Positions 34,901-49,900 of a stretch of 64,000 bases of DNA are shown one piece after another. Numbering within the stretch: position 1 is the first letter of the stretch; each line of letters starts with the position of its first letter. This DNA is from Liolophura sinensis (Eukaryota; Mollusca; Polyplacophora; Chitonida; Chitonidae). The stretch covers positions 64,514,984 through 64,578,983 of the forward strand of contig NC_088300.1 in assembly GCF_032854445.1 (NCBI RefSeq), in the 5' to 3' direction. Below the pieces are notes generated by a model. It had not been told where the DNA came from. It searched no databases and worked only from the letters and a program-made list of their open reading frames with translations. Both the position numbers and the translations under genes were made by a program.

Positions 34901-37900
34901 CTAAAAACAAACACTACATCAAGAAACTACTGATCCTTAATTAACAAATGAACATGTCAAACACACAAACACCTACAACATGGATCCACAGCACTGGGCT
35001 ACTGGTCACTGGGGCAGCCATGTTGACAGGTAATCCTTGTCCCAGGTGTAACGAAAAGTCCTGTCCTGCACAGGTAAATGTCAGCTTCTAGTTGCTTCTG
35101 TCCGTTACCCCACCTGTACACTGACACTTAACCTAAAGTCTAACTCAACTTAACGCTAATGGACTACAGGAATCCCTACATAAAAATACTTACGTCAAAC
35201 CAGGTATCTTGTCGGGCCACATTCCTGCAAAGACATCAGAGACAATAGTAGACTAACAGGACCAGTAAAACTTAATAATCACCTGTGCTTGAAGGGGTAA
35301 GACTGCTAAAAACATGGGTCCAAGAGGACAAGAAATAATACAGTATAATGCAGCCTGAATAGAAACACAGGTACAGGTAAAGTGAACAAACACAATGCAA
35401 ATGTATCATTATTAAGCATCAATGCAGTATGTGCATCGAACTGACAAAATGCCTTTTGTGTATTTGAAGTAATGACTGCCAGTATCAATTATTAGAGGGT
35501 TTTTGGCACATGCTATAATATATTCACAATGCATAATAACCGCAGGAGGCTAGCACATGAGCGACATTGAATTACTGGACCGTGAATATCAGAGTCACAA
35601 GACAAATAGACACAAACCACTACCTCTCAATGAAATGTCAGGGAAAAGTGTTTTTGCTTTTGTTGTGATTGTTGACCATGTATCTCCATGTACACTTGTA
35701 CCATTTTACCTTTGTAGCATGACACGCCGTTATGTGTTACATAAATATGCCCCACGAGAAGTGACAATGGTCAGTACCATCCTCACTGGAAAGGAAACCC
35801 AGCAAAACTTCCCTTAGTATTATTCATATACCCTTCTTCAAAAGGTGTTTCGCACATTAAGTGGGTTAAATACGAACTACTCTAGAATCATTATAACAGA
35901 GAGTCTGAAAAGTTCATGAATAATTTACACAGCAGTTACTTAATTACCTGGGTTATCAGGCACAACAATACAACCTGCAGATGGTCGTGGGTTTTCCTCG
36001 GGCTCTGCCCAGTTTCCTCCCACCATATTGCTGGCTGCCGTCGTGTAAGTGAAATATTCTTACAGCATAAAAAACCAATCAAATAAATAAATAAATAAGT
36101 ATCCTATGTTATGTATTACTGATGTGACATAAATGTGATATGTGACTTGATGTGACATAAATGTGATATGTGACTTGATGTGACATAAATGTGATGTGTG
36201 ACATGATGTGACATAAATGTGATGTGTGACTTGATGTGACATAAATGTGATATGTGACTTGATGTGACACAAATGTGATATGTGACATGATGTGACATAT
36301 GGTGTCATAAAGCTTAATCACCCCAGGTGTATGCTCTTTTCATTATTAATTAAGTGTTGAGGAAGAAACCCTTAAGGTCTGCAGATAAGGCAAGACACGA
36401 TTACAGTATCCATCCATCATTATACAACGATGTCGTGTAGGGGGGTAAAAGAGGGATCTGGGAACAGGTGTAAAATGATCCACCTATATGTATGTGAGGT
36501 ATACAACCATGGTATATATCATGATCACATGACAATTGAAATCTCTTTGTTAACTGACATATGATCAGTTTGTTTACTGCACTGTATGAGGTCAGGATAA
36601 GAATTTGTGACATCACAGATGAATACACATGTGCCTATAATGAATTATTGTACGGAATTTATACCATACATGTTCTCCAGAATGCTTCACTCAAAATACA
36701 ATGGCAGTCAGATTTATGGTCTATGCAGAACACATAGTTCAGGAGCTGATTGTGACATCTTTGGTGAGATTAACACTTCAGCTCAATGCATCAGAGAGAG
36801 CCCTAATTTTAGCAGATTGACAAACAGTAATATTACAGCGTTTTCAAATGGGACAAAATACATGGTTCACAAAAAAGCAAAACGAAGCCATCTGAAATGT
36901 CAAATCCATGTCATACTCAACCCTGAAAGACAGTGTGCTAACCCCAGGGCAAATCTGGATGTGTAAAACCGGCTGGTCTCTGTAAACATTCCACCTAACT
37001 GTCATGTTGATATATACATGTGCCATAAAGTCCCTATATTCACCAAATTAACTGTCAAATAGTTCCGGAATGACACCATGTGTTAATATTCTAAAATAAT
37101 GCTATACAGCATGTTTTATAACATCAAAATACAGCGACTTCATCCGATATTGTAACCTGATGAATGCACAAACATGAAAGATAACAAAATCGATGTAATA
37201 ACAATAACAAATGAGTAACACACCCTTTTATGCTGATTAGGTTGTTCTCATAAACATGTCCACCTTTTAACACCTGATCCAGGTGAGGTGTTAAATGTGC
37301 ACCTGGCCTGTTATCACAGAATTAGCAACGTACTTCCTGTCGTCTAACTAGCCACCATGTGCACAACACTGTACATGCAGCTACTTCTACCGCTCAAAGA
37401 CTTCTTCATTAAGGGTGTTTGAGATCAGAAGCCTGAATCAAACTGGTTGTGATCAGACCTGAATCACACTGGTTGTGATCAGAGGCCTGAATCAAATTGG
37501 TTATGATAAGAGGCCTGAATCAAACTGGCTGACATCAGGGGCCTGAATTTATCTGAGATCAGAGGCCTGCAACTGGTTGAAATCAGAAGCCTGAATTCAA
37601 CTGGTTGAGATCAGAAGCCTGAATTAAACTGGTTGAGGCCTGAATCAGATTGTAGGCCTAAACCAAACTGGTTCAGATTAGAGGCATGAATCAAATCGGT
37701 TATGACCAGACACTCAAATTAAACCAGTCCATATATAACAAACAGTTCACTCACTTATTCACCAGTCCAGACTTCAGTGATGAGAATGCGTGTCAATAGT
37801 GATCAACTCTGTGACACTGATTTCAGCCAGCTCTGACCTGATCAATCCATATTCCACGGTTTCCACCCTATACCTGCCCATGTAAACACAGTACACAGAC

Positions 37901-40900
37901 ATCTGGGTGTTTCAAGGCACTGTCAATATATAATATGTGACTGATAGTGCCGGCAACAAACCACACCCCTTCCACCTATTCAGGTGCCGTGAATACACTT
38001 TAATGCTTTGCCTGTAGTAAGCCAGTACACTGGGTCACTGGTGTAGAGTATGACAGCTTACTTCTGATATCCTGTAACTAACTATTGCCCTACTTAGTCA
38101 CTTCCCAAATCCCCTTTTTATCTCTCTACACAACAGTAAGGCAGAGCAACCATTCGTTCAGATATGCATCAATGGGAGGGTTTTTTTTTGTGTTCGTCTT
38201 TTAACCTGTGGGGTTTGAACAGGGTGTCACCAAGGGGGAGTCATTAACTGTTATACTAGTCACGAGGTGAGGGGCCATGTGTTAGTCAAACACGTCAGTA
38301 AATTCCTCAGTACATACCTGAGGGGTATGACAGCAGGGACTAAAAACATCATAATAGCTACATATACTATCTATACGCCAATGTGACAGCAGCCTAGAAG
38401 TCTGACTTAATCCCTGGCTTGTTATATACTCGGGTGCACCTTTAATGATGTCCTACTTTATTTATTTCTGAAACACCTTAAAGTTAACTGAAATGTTCAC
38501 TAATTAGCAAAATGAAAGAAAAACATTATCTTTAAAATTTATTTTTGTGCCTATGCAGCACCTGCTTTTCATCTCAGAATGCTGAACACAACCCAAACTA
38601 TTTGTAGAAAATAGGCACACTGAACTCGAGCACAAAAAAAATTCTTAGAACACTACAAGCCTAGCATTCAATTCTCATATTTGTTTGTGAAGACTGCCTC
38701 TCAACTATGACAACTGAAACCAAACAAGCATTCCGAAAAAAAAGCTAGAATTATATACAAATATCAGAAAGAGTTGAAAATTTTTGATAAAACAGAATGT
38801 ACCTTTACTGACTAAGTGTTTACACAGTTGGGATAACCTGACCCTGACAGGTCCCAGGTGAATTGTTTATGAAGTCATTGATACAAGGCAAGAGCTGGCA
38901 GTCTGCTACCAGGCTTATAGGGCTACTAAGGTGAGGGTGAGGGTCAGGTCACAGATAAGCCAGATCTAAGCTCGCTACTTAGCCCTCAAGAGCCCCCAGA
39001 GGCTCCTGTTGTCTGCCCTCACTAACACATGAGCTATACCTTTAGTACCCAGACATGACTACCCCAATCAAAATCTGTTACACTTTTACTATCTACCACT
39101 GGCAATGGTTTTTCTAGTATAGCCCAGCAGCATGGCAACAGGGGTGAAAGCTTGACGATGAGCCTTCATATAATGCTAGCATCTGCCTTAAATTCTCAAC
39201 AAATTACACTACAGGCATAATACATGTTTTGGCATATTAGAGGAGAGCATTCTGATCCGCAAAGCTTTTCATCTTACACATGTTCATATGTGCCCCAACC
39301 CGCATGTATTTTAGTTTTCAAACTTTGATGAACTATGTTATCAAATTACCTTTAAAGTCACATTTTCCTGGTCAAATTTGTTGAGTACATGTAACGATGA
39401 GCTGTCTCCTGACTGATGGTTATCATGCAAGTGAGCAGTCACCATTACATAGATGAGTTGGACTGATAATATCAGTGCTTCATTACATAATTAATGAAAA
39501 CTGATAAGGTTCACATGCTCGAGTATTATCTCAATAAATACAAATGTTGTACAGGTAAAATGACTCTATATAACATATGTATACAGATTTATATTATAGA
39601 GACTTTCTCACCTTTTTAATACTACCGTAAGTCCTCAACCTTTTTCACACACATGTGTGAAAGAGCAAATTTCAGAGCAATTTATACACATTTTAAATTT
39701 GATTTTGGAGACAAAACTACACTGAGTGGATTAGCTATTTCCAGGCCTTCACAAACAGTACAATATTACCAGCCAACACAGAAAAAGGCCTTACGAATAT
39801 GCTAGAATAAACACCTTGCAAACATGCACAAGTGTTGAAGAATTACAGTAAACTTGTAATTTTTGTATGACTGACAAAGTATGACAACATTTAAATCTAC
39901 AAAAATGTGGATATAAATGATAACACACAGTTTTTAGGAATACAATGAATTTGGTATGATTTAAAAAATCTTACTGACTTGAAATATTTCTTCTTGACTA
40001 TGATAATAGCCTATGTGTGTTATATCAGTTTTATTTATTTCTACATCCTGAACATTCTGTGCTTATCGTGGGTTGATACATTTATGTAGAAACCTCAGGA
40101 AGAAAAAAAAACAAGCAAACAAACAACCTGATCAGGATATAAAATAAATCAAGTAATAGAGAAATTAAGAAAATCATCAAACATACTAACAGGATTTGTA
40201 AGCGTTCCTCAGACTTGCTCAGGCCTCTGTTCAGAGGGGTGAATTTATACGGCACAGGGCTCATCAGGCTGAAATGGTTCGACATTTTCACACCTGATAT
40301 ACTCTTGTCACCCATGGTCCCTTGATCTGTTCAGGTAAACTCCAGTAGTTTCAGGAGTGCTAAATACACAGATGCTAAATCATAACACACCAACTGCCGT
40401 ACTTCCTAATGTGAATGTGACTGGACATGGATTCACATGTGACTAAACCCAATGACTGTCTGATGGAAATCACAACGCTGTCAATGTGAGAAAGTCAGGG
40501 TAGGCATCACCAGGAATGTCACGCATAAGAAATAACAAAGGGAATCCCGCGTACGACAACGCGATATGAGTCAGCTGTATTGATTAGTAGAGGTATCGCC
40601 TATACATCCATCACAGGCAGCAGATCCTGGTTAACAACAATAAGCTCACCTGTACACGGGTAATACAGCTGTTCGTGAACTGAATCAGGAGAGAACAACT
40701 CACTGCTACTTATTGTGAACAGTCAGCAGCCAGCACAGTTAACACTGCCGCTGAATACAGGTAAACTGACGTATCACTGAGCATTTGCCAGCAGCTGGCC
40801 TATGGACATCCTCAACACACGACACTCTCACTGCACAGCTTCTCACTGAGCTCCTATTTAGCCAGCCTCAGTCCCACTGGCATTCCGCAGGTTTTAAATA

Positions 40901-43900
40901 ATAATCATTGTGCCTGTCCAGGTAATACCCCGGCTTCGTAAGCAGCCCCTGACCCACAAAGGTGACCTGCTGTACACACAGTCACATACACCCACGTGCT
41001 GGACTTCAGAAAAAGTAAGATCAAGACAACACAGGGATGCAAGACGAACAATCAGCTGTCGACTCCATGCACGTATGTAAAACTGTGAGAAATCCAGCTG
41101 GTAACATGCATTTCCTCCTCATTAGACGGTTATATCATGACTAATGATGTCAAATGTAATGAAATACCCCCAGAGTTTTGAGATACCCCTGATTCTTTTC
41201 CGCCCTGGTGTCAGTACCAGTCTCTATCAGTCTTGTCTCAAGCTAGGCTTCTCCCCAGCTGACTGAAGGAACAGTAAATCAAGCTTCACCTATAGTTGGA
41301 CTGCAGGGTCAAAGGTCAGACTGCACAGCGTCAGGGGTCACCTCTCAAAAAATGTATATTCTATGTAAATGATATTTTTTCCTGGCTGACTCAGCCGGTT
41401 CCCCTCTCTCCAGGTGGAGGAAATGTGGGGAGATAATTTCCTGATTAACAGCTTGCACCCCAGACTCTCAACAGCTGTAGAGGAGCAGATAGAAGACTTC
41501 CTCACACAGCTGGCTGTTCTCTCTGGACATGCAAGTTTCTGCTTAATTTAGCAATCTCAATAGATCACCTGTCATGCTGGTCACCATGGATCAGAGAGAA
41601 CTGAGCCATGACCTGCTGATGCTATTTGCGTCTTTTAACAGAATTCACAACAAACTAAAAAATATAATGTTTGCTGATGAACCTTTTAATCCACAAGTTC
41701 TTACCTCAACTGGATTTGTTCATGAAATTGTTTAAGTTTTTTTTCTCCCAAAGAATGAATATCTTACAACAACAACCCATCATGTAACAGGTACAGCTTA
41801 TGGAATACCGTGCCTCCAGGCAAAGTTACTTCATGCAAAATTTGTTCATTGAACATACAAACAGCTTTTTTTTGTTGCTGTTGTTTTTTGCTGAATTCTG
41901 CAAAATTTTCAGAAATCATGAGATACTGACATGCAAAGGCACTGATGGAATACACACAACTTGAACATCCCACCCTAAAAAAATCTATGTAACAATCAGG
42001 TTATCATACACAAAGAAATAGAACATGCTTAACTGATATAGAAAACAAATGCATACCACAAGTAATTCACAATCATAATTTATCTGTACTGCGATAAGCC
42101 GTCATGTTCCGGTCAGATTTGACACAACAGTGACACCCCCTCTCGAGAGCCTCGGTCTGGTATTTAAACTGCGCCTTGAAAGCACATAAGAAGTAACCAG
42201 ATGTTCATGTAAGAGAAGCTCGGTCAGGTAACAGTGTAATGGAGCTAGCCTGAGGGCTTCTCCACATCTGTGCATGCATGTTTTGTCCCACAATAATGTA
42301 CACACACACACACAATTGTTGAAATAAGCTGGACATGCAAGAATGCAATGATTCTCTATTTTTTAATATCCCGTTTTTGTTTTTCCGCTATGTCACAGAT
42401 ACACATACACATGTAGGCTAACCAGTGACTGATTCTTGACAAATTTTTCGAAAATATTTGTAACAACTGACGATCAAACATGTATAAATGACAGGCATTG
42501 TTATATTTGCTGGGAAGCATTTGGATTGTATTTTCCCCCTTCTTTTGTGCCAAAAAAAAAGAATTAAAAAAAAAAGAAGAGTGAGAACAAAATCAAAATA
42601 ACTGAAAAAGAAGGTTTATATTTAAATTCTCTTCAGTGCAAATTTTTTTTTACATATAAGACTCGTGACAGATGCGCTGTTAAAATAAAAATATTTTCTA
42701 TGTCATTCACAATTAAACAAGGTGGTACACCGATGTATTTGCGTGTAAACCAGACCTCTCGGACACATGGTTAGTTTGTTATTAATAGCTATAACTATCT
42801 ACATGACCACAAACACTTCCTATGAAGACTAAAATACTCAGGTAGATCATAGCTGAGGGAAACCTGGCTTACCTCAGGCAAGAGAAGACACTCTGTGGTC
42901 AGGGGATTACAATAGAAGGTATGATGAGAGCATAAGGGCATGCATGAGTTGTGGTAGTGTGGGGCAGATTTTGTTCTGTTCTACACAGACACACTGGTGC
43001 CTGTCTTCTTCAAAATCAAGATCTCTAAGGAATGTCCACAAACACTATATAATTTTTTCCAGATAAAATCATGTTCAGTGGTCTTCTACATTAGTGTAGA
43101 GTGCACAGTCCACAGCCAGACTGTACACACTTCAAAGAAGTTCTAATCTGATGTCACATGAAAAGATGTAATTTACATTTCTCAAAGCCTGGATATACAT
43201 TCATATTACAAAACATTTTAAAGTCTCAATGTCGTTTCAGCAGTTCCAAATAATTGCATCTTTGAAGACAAAGCAACAATGTACCATGACGATATCTATA
43301 TTTCTGAATCTTCAAATGTGCATTCATCTGAAGTAAGATATTTCCTCTCAAGAGTTCACATTTAAAATAGCTCCCACATGTTAAAAGTTCAGTCTTCATT
43401 CTGTCCAGTAAATTTCTGCGGGCTGAGTGCATATAAAGTGCTGTCCAACTACAGACACAGCTATTCAACATAATGTAACTCTTCAACCTCTTTGCATGTT
43501 TGCAAGGTGTTTATTCAGGCATATTCTGAAAGCATAATTCTGTGTAAATTGACCACGTTATACTTTTTGTGAAGCTCTGAAATTGAACAATCCAACCAAT
43601 GTAGTTTTGTCTTTAAAAATAATATTAAAAGTGTCCATAAATTGCACTGAAAGTTGCTCTTTCATATGGGAAAAGGTCGAGGAATTAGAATACTTTATTA
43701 TGGGCAATGAGGGCGAGTGTTCTGGTGCATTATCGGGCTACATAACGACAAATCCTGAACAGTGAAACACAAACACTGGCATGTCTTTCTCTTCCCACAT
43801 GGCCCATCCTTTTGACCCTGTACATCTAAAACCACTTATCTGTTATATAAGAAAAACAAGGTCTGATGTCCCTGCTAACTGTCAGCATTAGCATTCATGC

Positions 43901-46900
43901 TTCAAAACATGTGCATTGTATTATGCACCCAGGCAATGACAGATTCTGTCCTGGACAGTTCACTAAAACGAACCTTACCAAACACAATGATAAAGGATTG
44001 CACAACTGCTTTGTAAATATACTGATAATACAAATGGTATAAAGAAAAAAATTTAATTGTAGGCAACTTCAGATTCTTCAGCACCTTAGCTAAGTACTGA
44101 AACAATGAATCAGCTAATGGACACCTGTACATTTTCCAGAAATCTGAGATATGATGCATTTTTAGTGATTTTCATACATCAGGAAATACAGTTATCTGCA
44201 TGTGCATTCCTGAGTTATCCATACATCATGATCAGTTGTACAAATGATCCCTGATGTACTGTTATGCACCACTCACCTCCTTCACCCAAAGAAATCTCCC
44301 CGTATTATCATATGTGTTTCCTGCCAGAGGTTCGTGAACCTGTCACACCAGTGGTGTGCTCTAACTTCCTTATCTAATCATCACCAGGTGTGTGACGCTA
44401 TAGTTAGAGATAAGATTACATATCCCTAGCATACCAGAGCTATACTATAATATCACTCAAACCAGTGATTATTGAAGTTTAACTCTTGTGTTCTCCAATA
44501 ATAAGGAGCTACACTTACACTGGCTTATGTGGTATACATTTGCTAAGACTTACAACAATGTTAAAAGTCTTTCTAAAATTAAATAGAAAACTTGCATGCC
44601 TAACAAGCACTTGATATTGAAAAATTCTAGCAATAGACTACATTCATCAGTTTGGGAAGAATATGGATAAAGGCAGAAACACTGTTCAGACTAAACCATG
44701 TAGTATATAATTGCATACTTTAATATTTTCCATGAATTTCGTGTCCCCTAACGTATTTATTTTTTTTTCATAACCTCATGAGGCTCTACTCTGCATGTTA
44801 TTGTATTTAAATTTTGAAAATAAATAACTTACTCATTTTGTCTAATTCTGAAAGTTCCATTTATCCTTGAAAGATGTTTTAAAGTTTATTTGGAAGGTAG
44901 GAAATTTGGATGCCCCAAAATCTTATTTATTAAATATTTTATTTGTCTCTAAAATTAAACCTTTGCGTGCAAATTTTTATGGTGACTACAGTACACCAGA
45001 TACAGAAGAATTTCAAAAATCAAGACAACAAAGGAATTAGTGAGTAAATATGTCACAGACCTCATACCCTAATCCTGCAAATGCTAATTATCCCAAATAT
45101 GTAGGTTTATATATAAATAAATGTATCTCATAAAAACTACACCTATTTGCATATGCACTATATAAATAGAGCAATCTATTCTGCACACTGATCCTATAAT
45201 GTCCTTGACCACCCAAGTTCACACCTTACGCAGATAAACACACATACCCATTGACTGTGTTAATCATGTTGACTGCTTGACCTCTAATTATCCCTCTATG
45301 ACCTCATTTGTTGTTAATTTGCATACAAATAGGCTAAAAACAGAATATTTCTTCACTAAATACACATGTCACAAGTCTAGTCTATCTTTGGATGATCCAA
45401 CATGCATAAAACACTTTTGAATTTCATGGTGCTGCAGGATGTCCAAACAATACTGTGTGCTGTTTTGAAGATTCTAATAGTTCAGAAGGTTCCAACATAT
45501 ACTTCTGGAACTGAAGATGATGCCGGATGTTCCAACATACAGTATACTGTTCTTAAATCTGTAAGCACTTCAGAAGGTTCCAACATATACTTCTGAAACT
45601 GAAGATGTTGTGGGATGTTCCAACATACAATATACTGTTCTTAAATGTGTAAGCACTTCAGAAGGTTCCAACATATAGTTCTGAAAATGAAGATGTTGTA
45701 GGATGTTCCAACATACAGTATACTGTTCTTAAATGTGTAAGCACTTCAGAAGGTTCCAACATATAGTTCTGAAAATGAAGATGTTGTAGGATGTTCCAAC
45801 ATACAGTATACTGTTCTTAAATGTGTAAGCACTTCAGAAGGTTCCAACATATAGTTCTGAAAATGAAGATGTTGTAGGATGTTCCAACATACAATATACT
45901 GTTCTTAAATGTGTAAGCACTTCAGAAGGTTCCAACATATAGTTCTGAAAATGAAGATGTTGTAGGATGTTCCAACATACAGTATACTGTTCGTTCACCA
46001 GGTTTAAAACTCTCTGGTACAATAAAACAACCATATATATATATATATAAACATTTGTTTGCTGACAAGGCTATATACAGTAGTCCACTCACCTTGCCCC
46101 TCCAGCTCTGTTGAGGAACTTGGCTGATATGCTCAGCCGTGGACTAAAGATACGCCGAGAATCCTCATCAATCAGCTGACGCTCTATGTTATCCAAGTTC
46201 CGACTAAACTTGTCCTGGGCAATGGGAGTAAAGTTCTCGATGTTGTCATGGATAAATCGACTCTGAAACAACATGTTTGACACATAATAATACACTGGTT
46301 ATCTGCCCAAAAGGATACATCTAACATTTTCATCAAGTCTCTATTTGATGTTTTGGAAAGACATTACAGAGAAGATTCAAAAAGAAAAAAATATAAAACC
46401 TGATGGGAGCAACAAAAAAAAATAAATATCAAAATACAACATTGTATTTCTATGTGATTTCTTGCCACTTGCATTAGGAGAATCCTAATGAAGAAGAAAG
46501 CAAGATCCTTTGAAGAACACTGGTTAATCAACTTAAAAGCATGCCCATATTTTGCATTTTTACATTTTCCTGAGAAAAGCAAAAGTTGTAATTCTTAAAA
46601 TTTAATTCTCCCCTGCAGGCAACAGAAAAAAAAAGAAAGTTTGAAATTTGTTTCATGTACCTGCAATTAAAATCTAATCAGATTTTCTGATGGAAAAAAA
46701 ATATATGCCAAATGACTGCTGAACAGTTACAAATCAATGTCTGCAAATTCCTAATATGTGCATTTCAGCTGCTGGTCAGACCACAATACACTGGGAACAA
46801 CACAAATGCCCCATTAAACTGTAGCCCCTGACAGGTAATATTAATTATTAAATGTAGATATATAGATCTACATTGTTCTAAGTAACCTATCTGGTCACAC

Positions 46901-49900
46901 CATGGGATCAGTGGAGTGCAGTGAAGCGTATGAAATCTATACATGCACTCATATATCTAATATTGTCTTTACATGATGGGGTCAATGGTGTCAGGTGAGG
47001 AGTTCTTTAATCAACTGTAAACAATCCACAATTACATGAAAATGTGCTGTGTGTGCATTTCCTCAGGTGTCAATCTCCAACTACAGTACACATTATCATA
47101 TATGGAAGCAGTGATAATAAAGCAGTCCCATAATAGAGCATGCCAACATATTTACACAATTTTTAAATGAATGTGGCTTTATACCAATGTAATGAAACAA
47201 TTTTATAGTCATGAACAATCTGCAGAAATTGAGTCACGCTCAGGGTGTTATTTTTTTTTTATATTTTTTTGTTTTGTTGGTTCATAGATACAGGCTTACT
47301 ACTTAAGGCATTTGGACTTGTATACCCTAAATCTTCAGCAAATTCCACCACACCTTGTGCATGTTTTGGCATATTAAAGGAATGTTTAAAGCAGGTTAGT
47401 CTGTAACTTCATCTGTAAGTTCATCTGTGTCGTTATCTGAACAATTTAACGTCTCAAAATGAAGCGTGCTTCCAAATTGCACCTGATGTTAAACCATTCT
47501 GGTCAAACTTGTTCTGGATTCAAGATATTTCTAATCCAGAAATCTTGAAATTCTTGGTGAGAGAGTTGTCCTCGTTTGGCAATGAGGCTCAGTCTTTGTG
47601 ACTGAAGGCATCAACAAGTCTACATTTTTGAAGTATATCTAGGTAAACATTTTTACCCAAACTCAAAACTGCTTTCTCAGATGGAGAATAAACAAGGTAT
47701 TGCTGCTTAACTGCAACCACATTTTGTCCCGAGCTACAGTGCTAAACATTAAAAGTGTTTCGAATGTTCTCAGGCTGTTAGACAGGGGCAATACATACTG
47801 ATTACTGTCAGCTAAAATGCTCTATTTCCTGTAGGCAATGAGTAGAGCAATGGTAATAAGAGTTATGTCCCTTACCTTGGTAGGCGTGAAATCTCTCTCT
47901 GGCTCTAAAGGTGTTGTTGGTAGAGATGGAACATCGTCGGACTCCTCTTCTACATCATCAAGAGACAGAGGGTCTGTACTTTCTGAGTCTATGATAAAAT
48001 GAAAATATTTGCGAAGATTTTTAATGTGACAACAACTATAACAGACTAAAATAACAATGGAATTCCAATGAATAGAACAGTACTGAGTGAAACTCAAATG
48101 GACTTGAAATCCTATTTCAACTTTCGAATAGCTAAAAGCATTTGAGTTACCCACAGACTTTTTTAGTACACATAGTAACGGTAATATGTCACATTTACTA
48201 TTTCCTATGGAACACAGCTTCTCCCTGCTATCAGCAACAGTGTTTCACTAGAAATGTACCAACATTACAGCATAGTGTTGCTCCATAATACAATTATGCA
48301 ACCTCATAATATTACTAACCTTCAATATAACCTTAATTTCAGGGAAATGAAGTCCCAGACCTGGGGATGATTCCACAAAGCCATTTCTAACTTAAGTTAA
48401 AATTTGAAATAAGATCTCAAAACTTATTTTGGGGTTTCAGAAATTATAATTTTGTACCCCTCATCAATGTTGTATTAAGACAAATGTGTCCAAATTTTGT
48501 CCAGTAACAAAAACTAAGCGTCACACAAAGTTTTTAAAACCTTGACTTAAGTCAGAAAGGGCTTTGAGGAATCCGCCCCTGGCCAATGACTTGACACAAA
48601 TCCATGACTTTAAACCATATCCCTTTTTCATGTAGGTACCTAATAAACTGACTCCAATTCGTAGCTGAACAAGCCAGACTCAGATACTGTACAACCGAGC
48701 ACTTACCAGAACATCACCAGTGAGTCTGAGAAACCAACTTCGCTTAACAGATGTACCTAATTCATGTATATACATGTAACCAGGATAAATGTAAAACAGA
48801 CTGCTCCATATACCTAGTCCAGGCTAAAAAACCACTGACTAGCCCAGTCATGTACAGTGAGCATTCCTATAGACAATATACCGTCAACAGTCAACCAGTA
48901 GGAGTCTGAGAGTGGGCGGTACCACTGAGGACAGCGGGTGCTGGAGCATGACAGTAGCATGACAAGAGGTGATATACTCAGGAAACTGTCTCTGACAGAT
49001 AAGTGTCAAATTACAGGTAAGGTGCTTGATTACACATCAACAGGTCAGTTGATTTATGCTGGCACCTATTCTGCTCATCCCCAGTGTTCCTCAGAAGTCA
49101 CACTTGAGCAACCCTATTGTCATCGAGTACAGAAGAAATCTCCAGGTACATTACACGGCTGATTTATGCCACACTTAAAGCTTACGACCTTCACAAGCTT
49201 GGGATCACATGCCTGAATTTCTATCTATTACGTGTAACTCTGACAGCCATAGACGACTGACACAGGCATAATACTGGAGCGATTCTTATACAGGCACTCT
49301 GTAATCGATAATGTGTGCGGATTCAAAAGCAGCTCTACGGTCACTGTAGGTGACAACATTAGTTTACATTCGGATGTTCCTCTCTTATCATGTCACTCTC
49401 TTGTAGCAACATTCTTAATTTGCAGTATAAATCTTATTTACTTATTTCACTGGAGTTCTATGTCGTACTCAATAATATTTATCTCATACGATAGGAAGAA
49501 GTTACATCTTCCATAATCTCAGTTCATCTTTGTACAAGAGGACCTTGAAAGGCTAGCAAATTCAGGAAAAAAGTATTAAGTTCCATAAGATTCTACTGAC
49601 CAGCATCTCTGAAAGAGCTTTCAGAGCCCACAGTTGACCGTCGCAGTTTATTTCGTCCTTCTTTAAGTTCATCACAGGAAATGGCAAACACTTTGTAGGA
49701 GCTGTCAAAAGAAAAAAAAGAACAAAATGGTTAATTTTACCCGCATACCTGGGGAATGTGTTAAGCTATATGTATGTATATGTGGTAAAGTGTGTATGAT
49801 AATGCCATCAGATGAATGCTTTTGCAGCCACAGAATAAAATGAACTGCATTTTTTCACAAATGTTAGTGGAAGCACAGTATGATAGTAATACTGGTCAAG

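Larger units (their letters stand above)
35225..46092. other. MAPKBP1 large intron (~10.9 kb)
   Basis: Contains the alternative ATG exon (40191-40315), a SINE (35966-36098), a 28-bp array (36119-36302), a degenerate repeat (37420-37735), MITE-2 copies (39624-39853 and 43471-43691) and an 88-bp array (45430-45995). The remaining sequence, including the frames at 36607-36966 and 35557-35817, shows nothing I recognise as coding. Confidence 0.7.

Noticed and set aside
36060-36321. Frames encoding repeated [17 protein letters not shown]-type strings
   Set aside because: Direct translation of the 28-bp minisatellite in three frames, including the SINE tail; not a gene.
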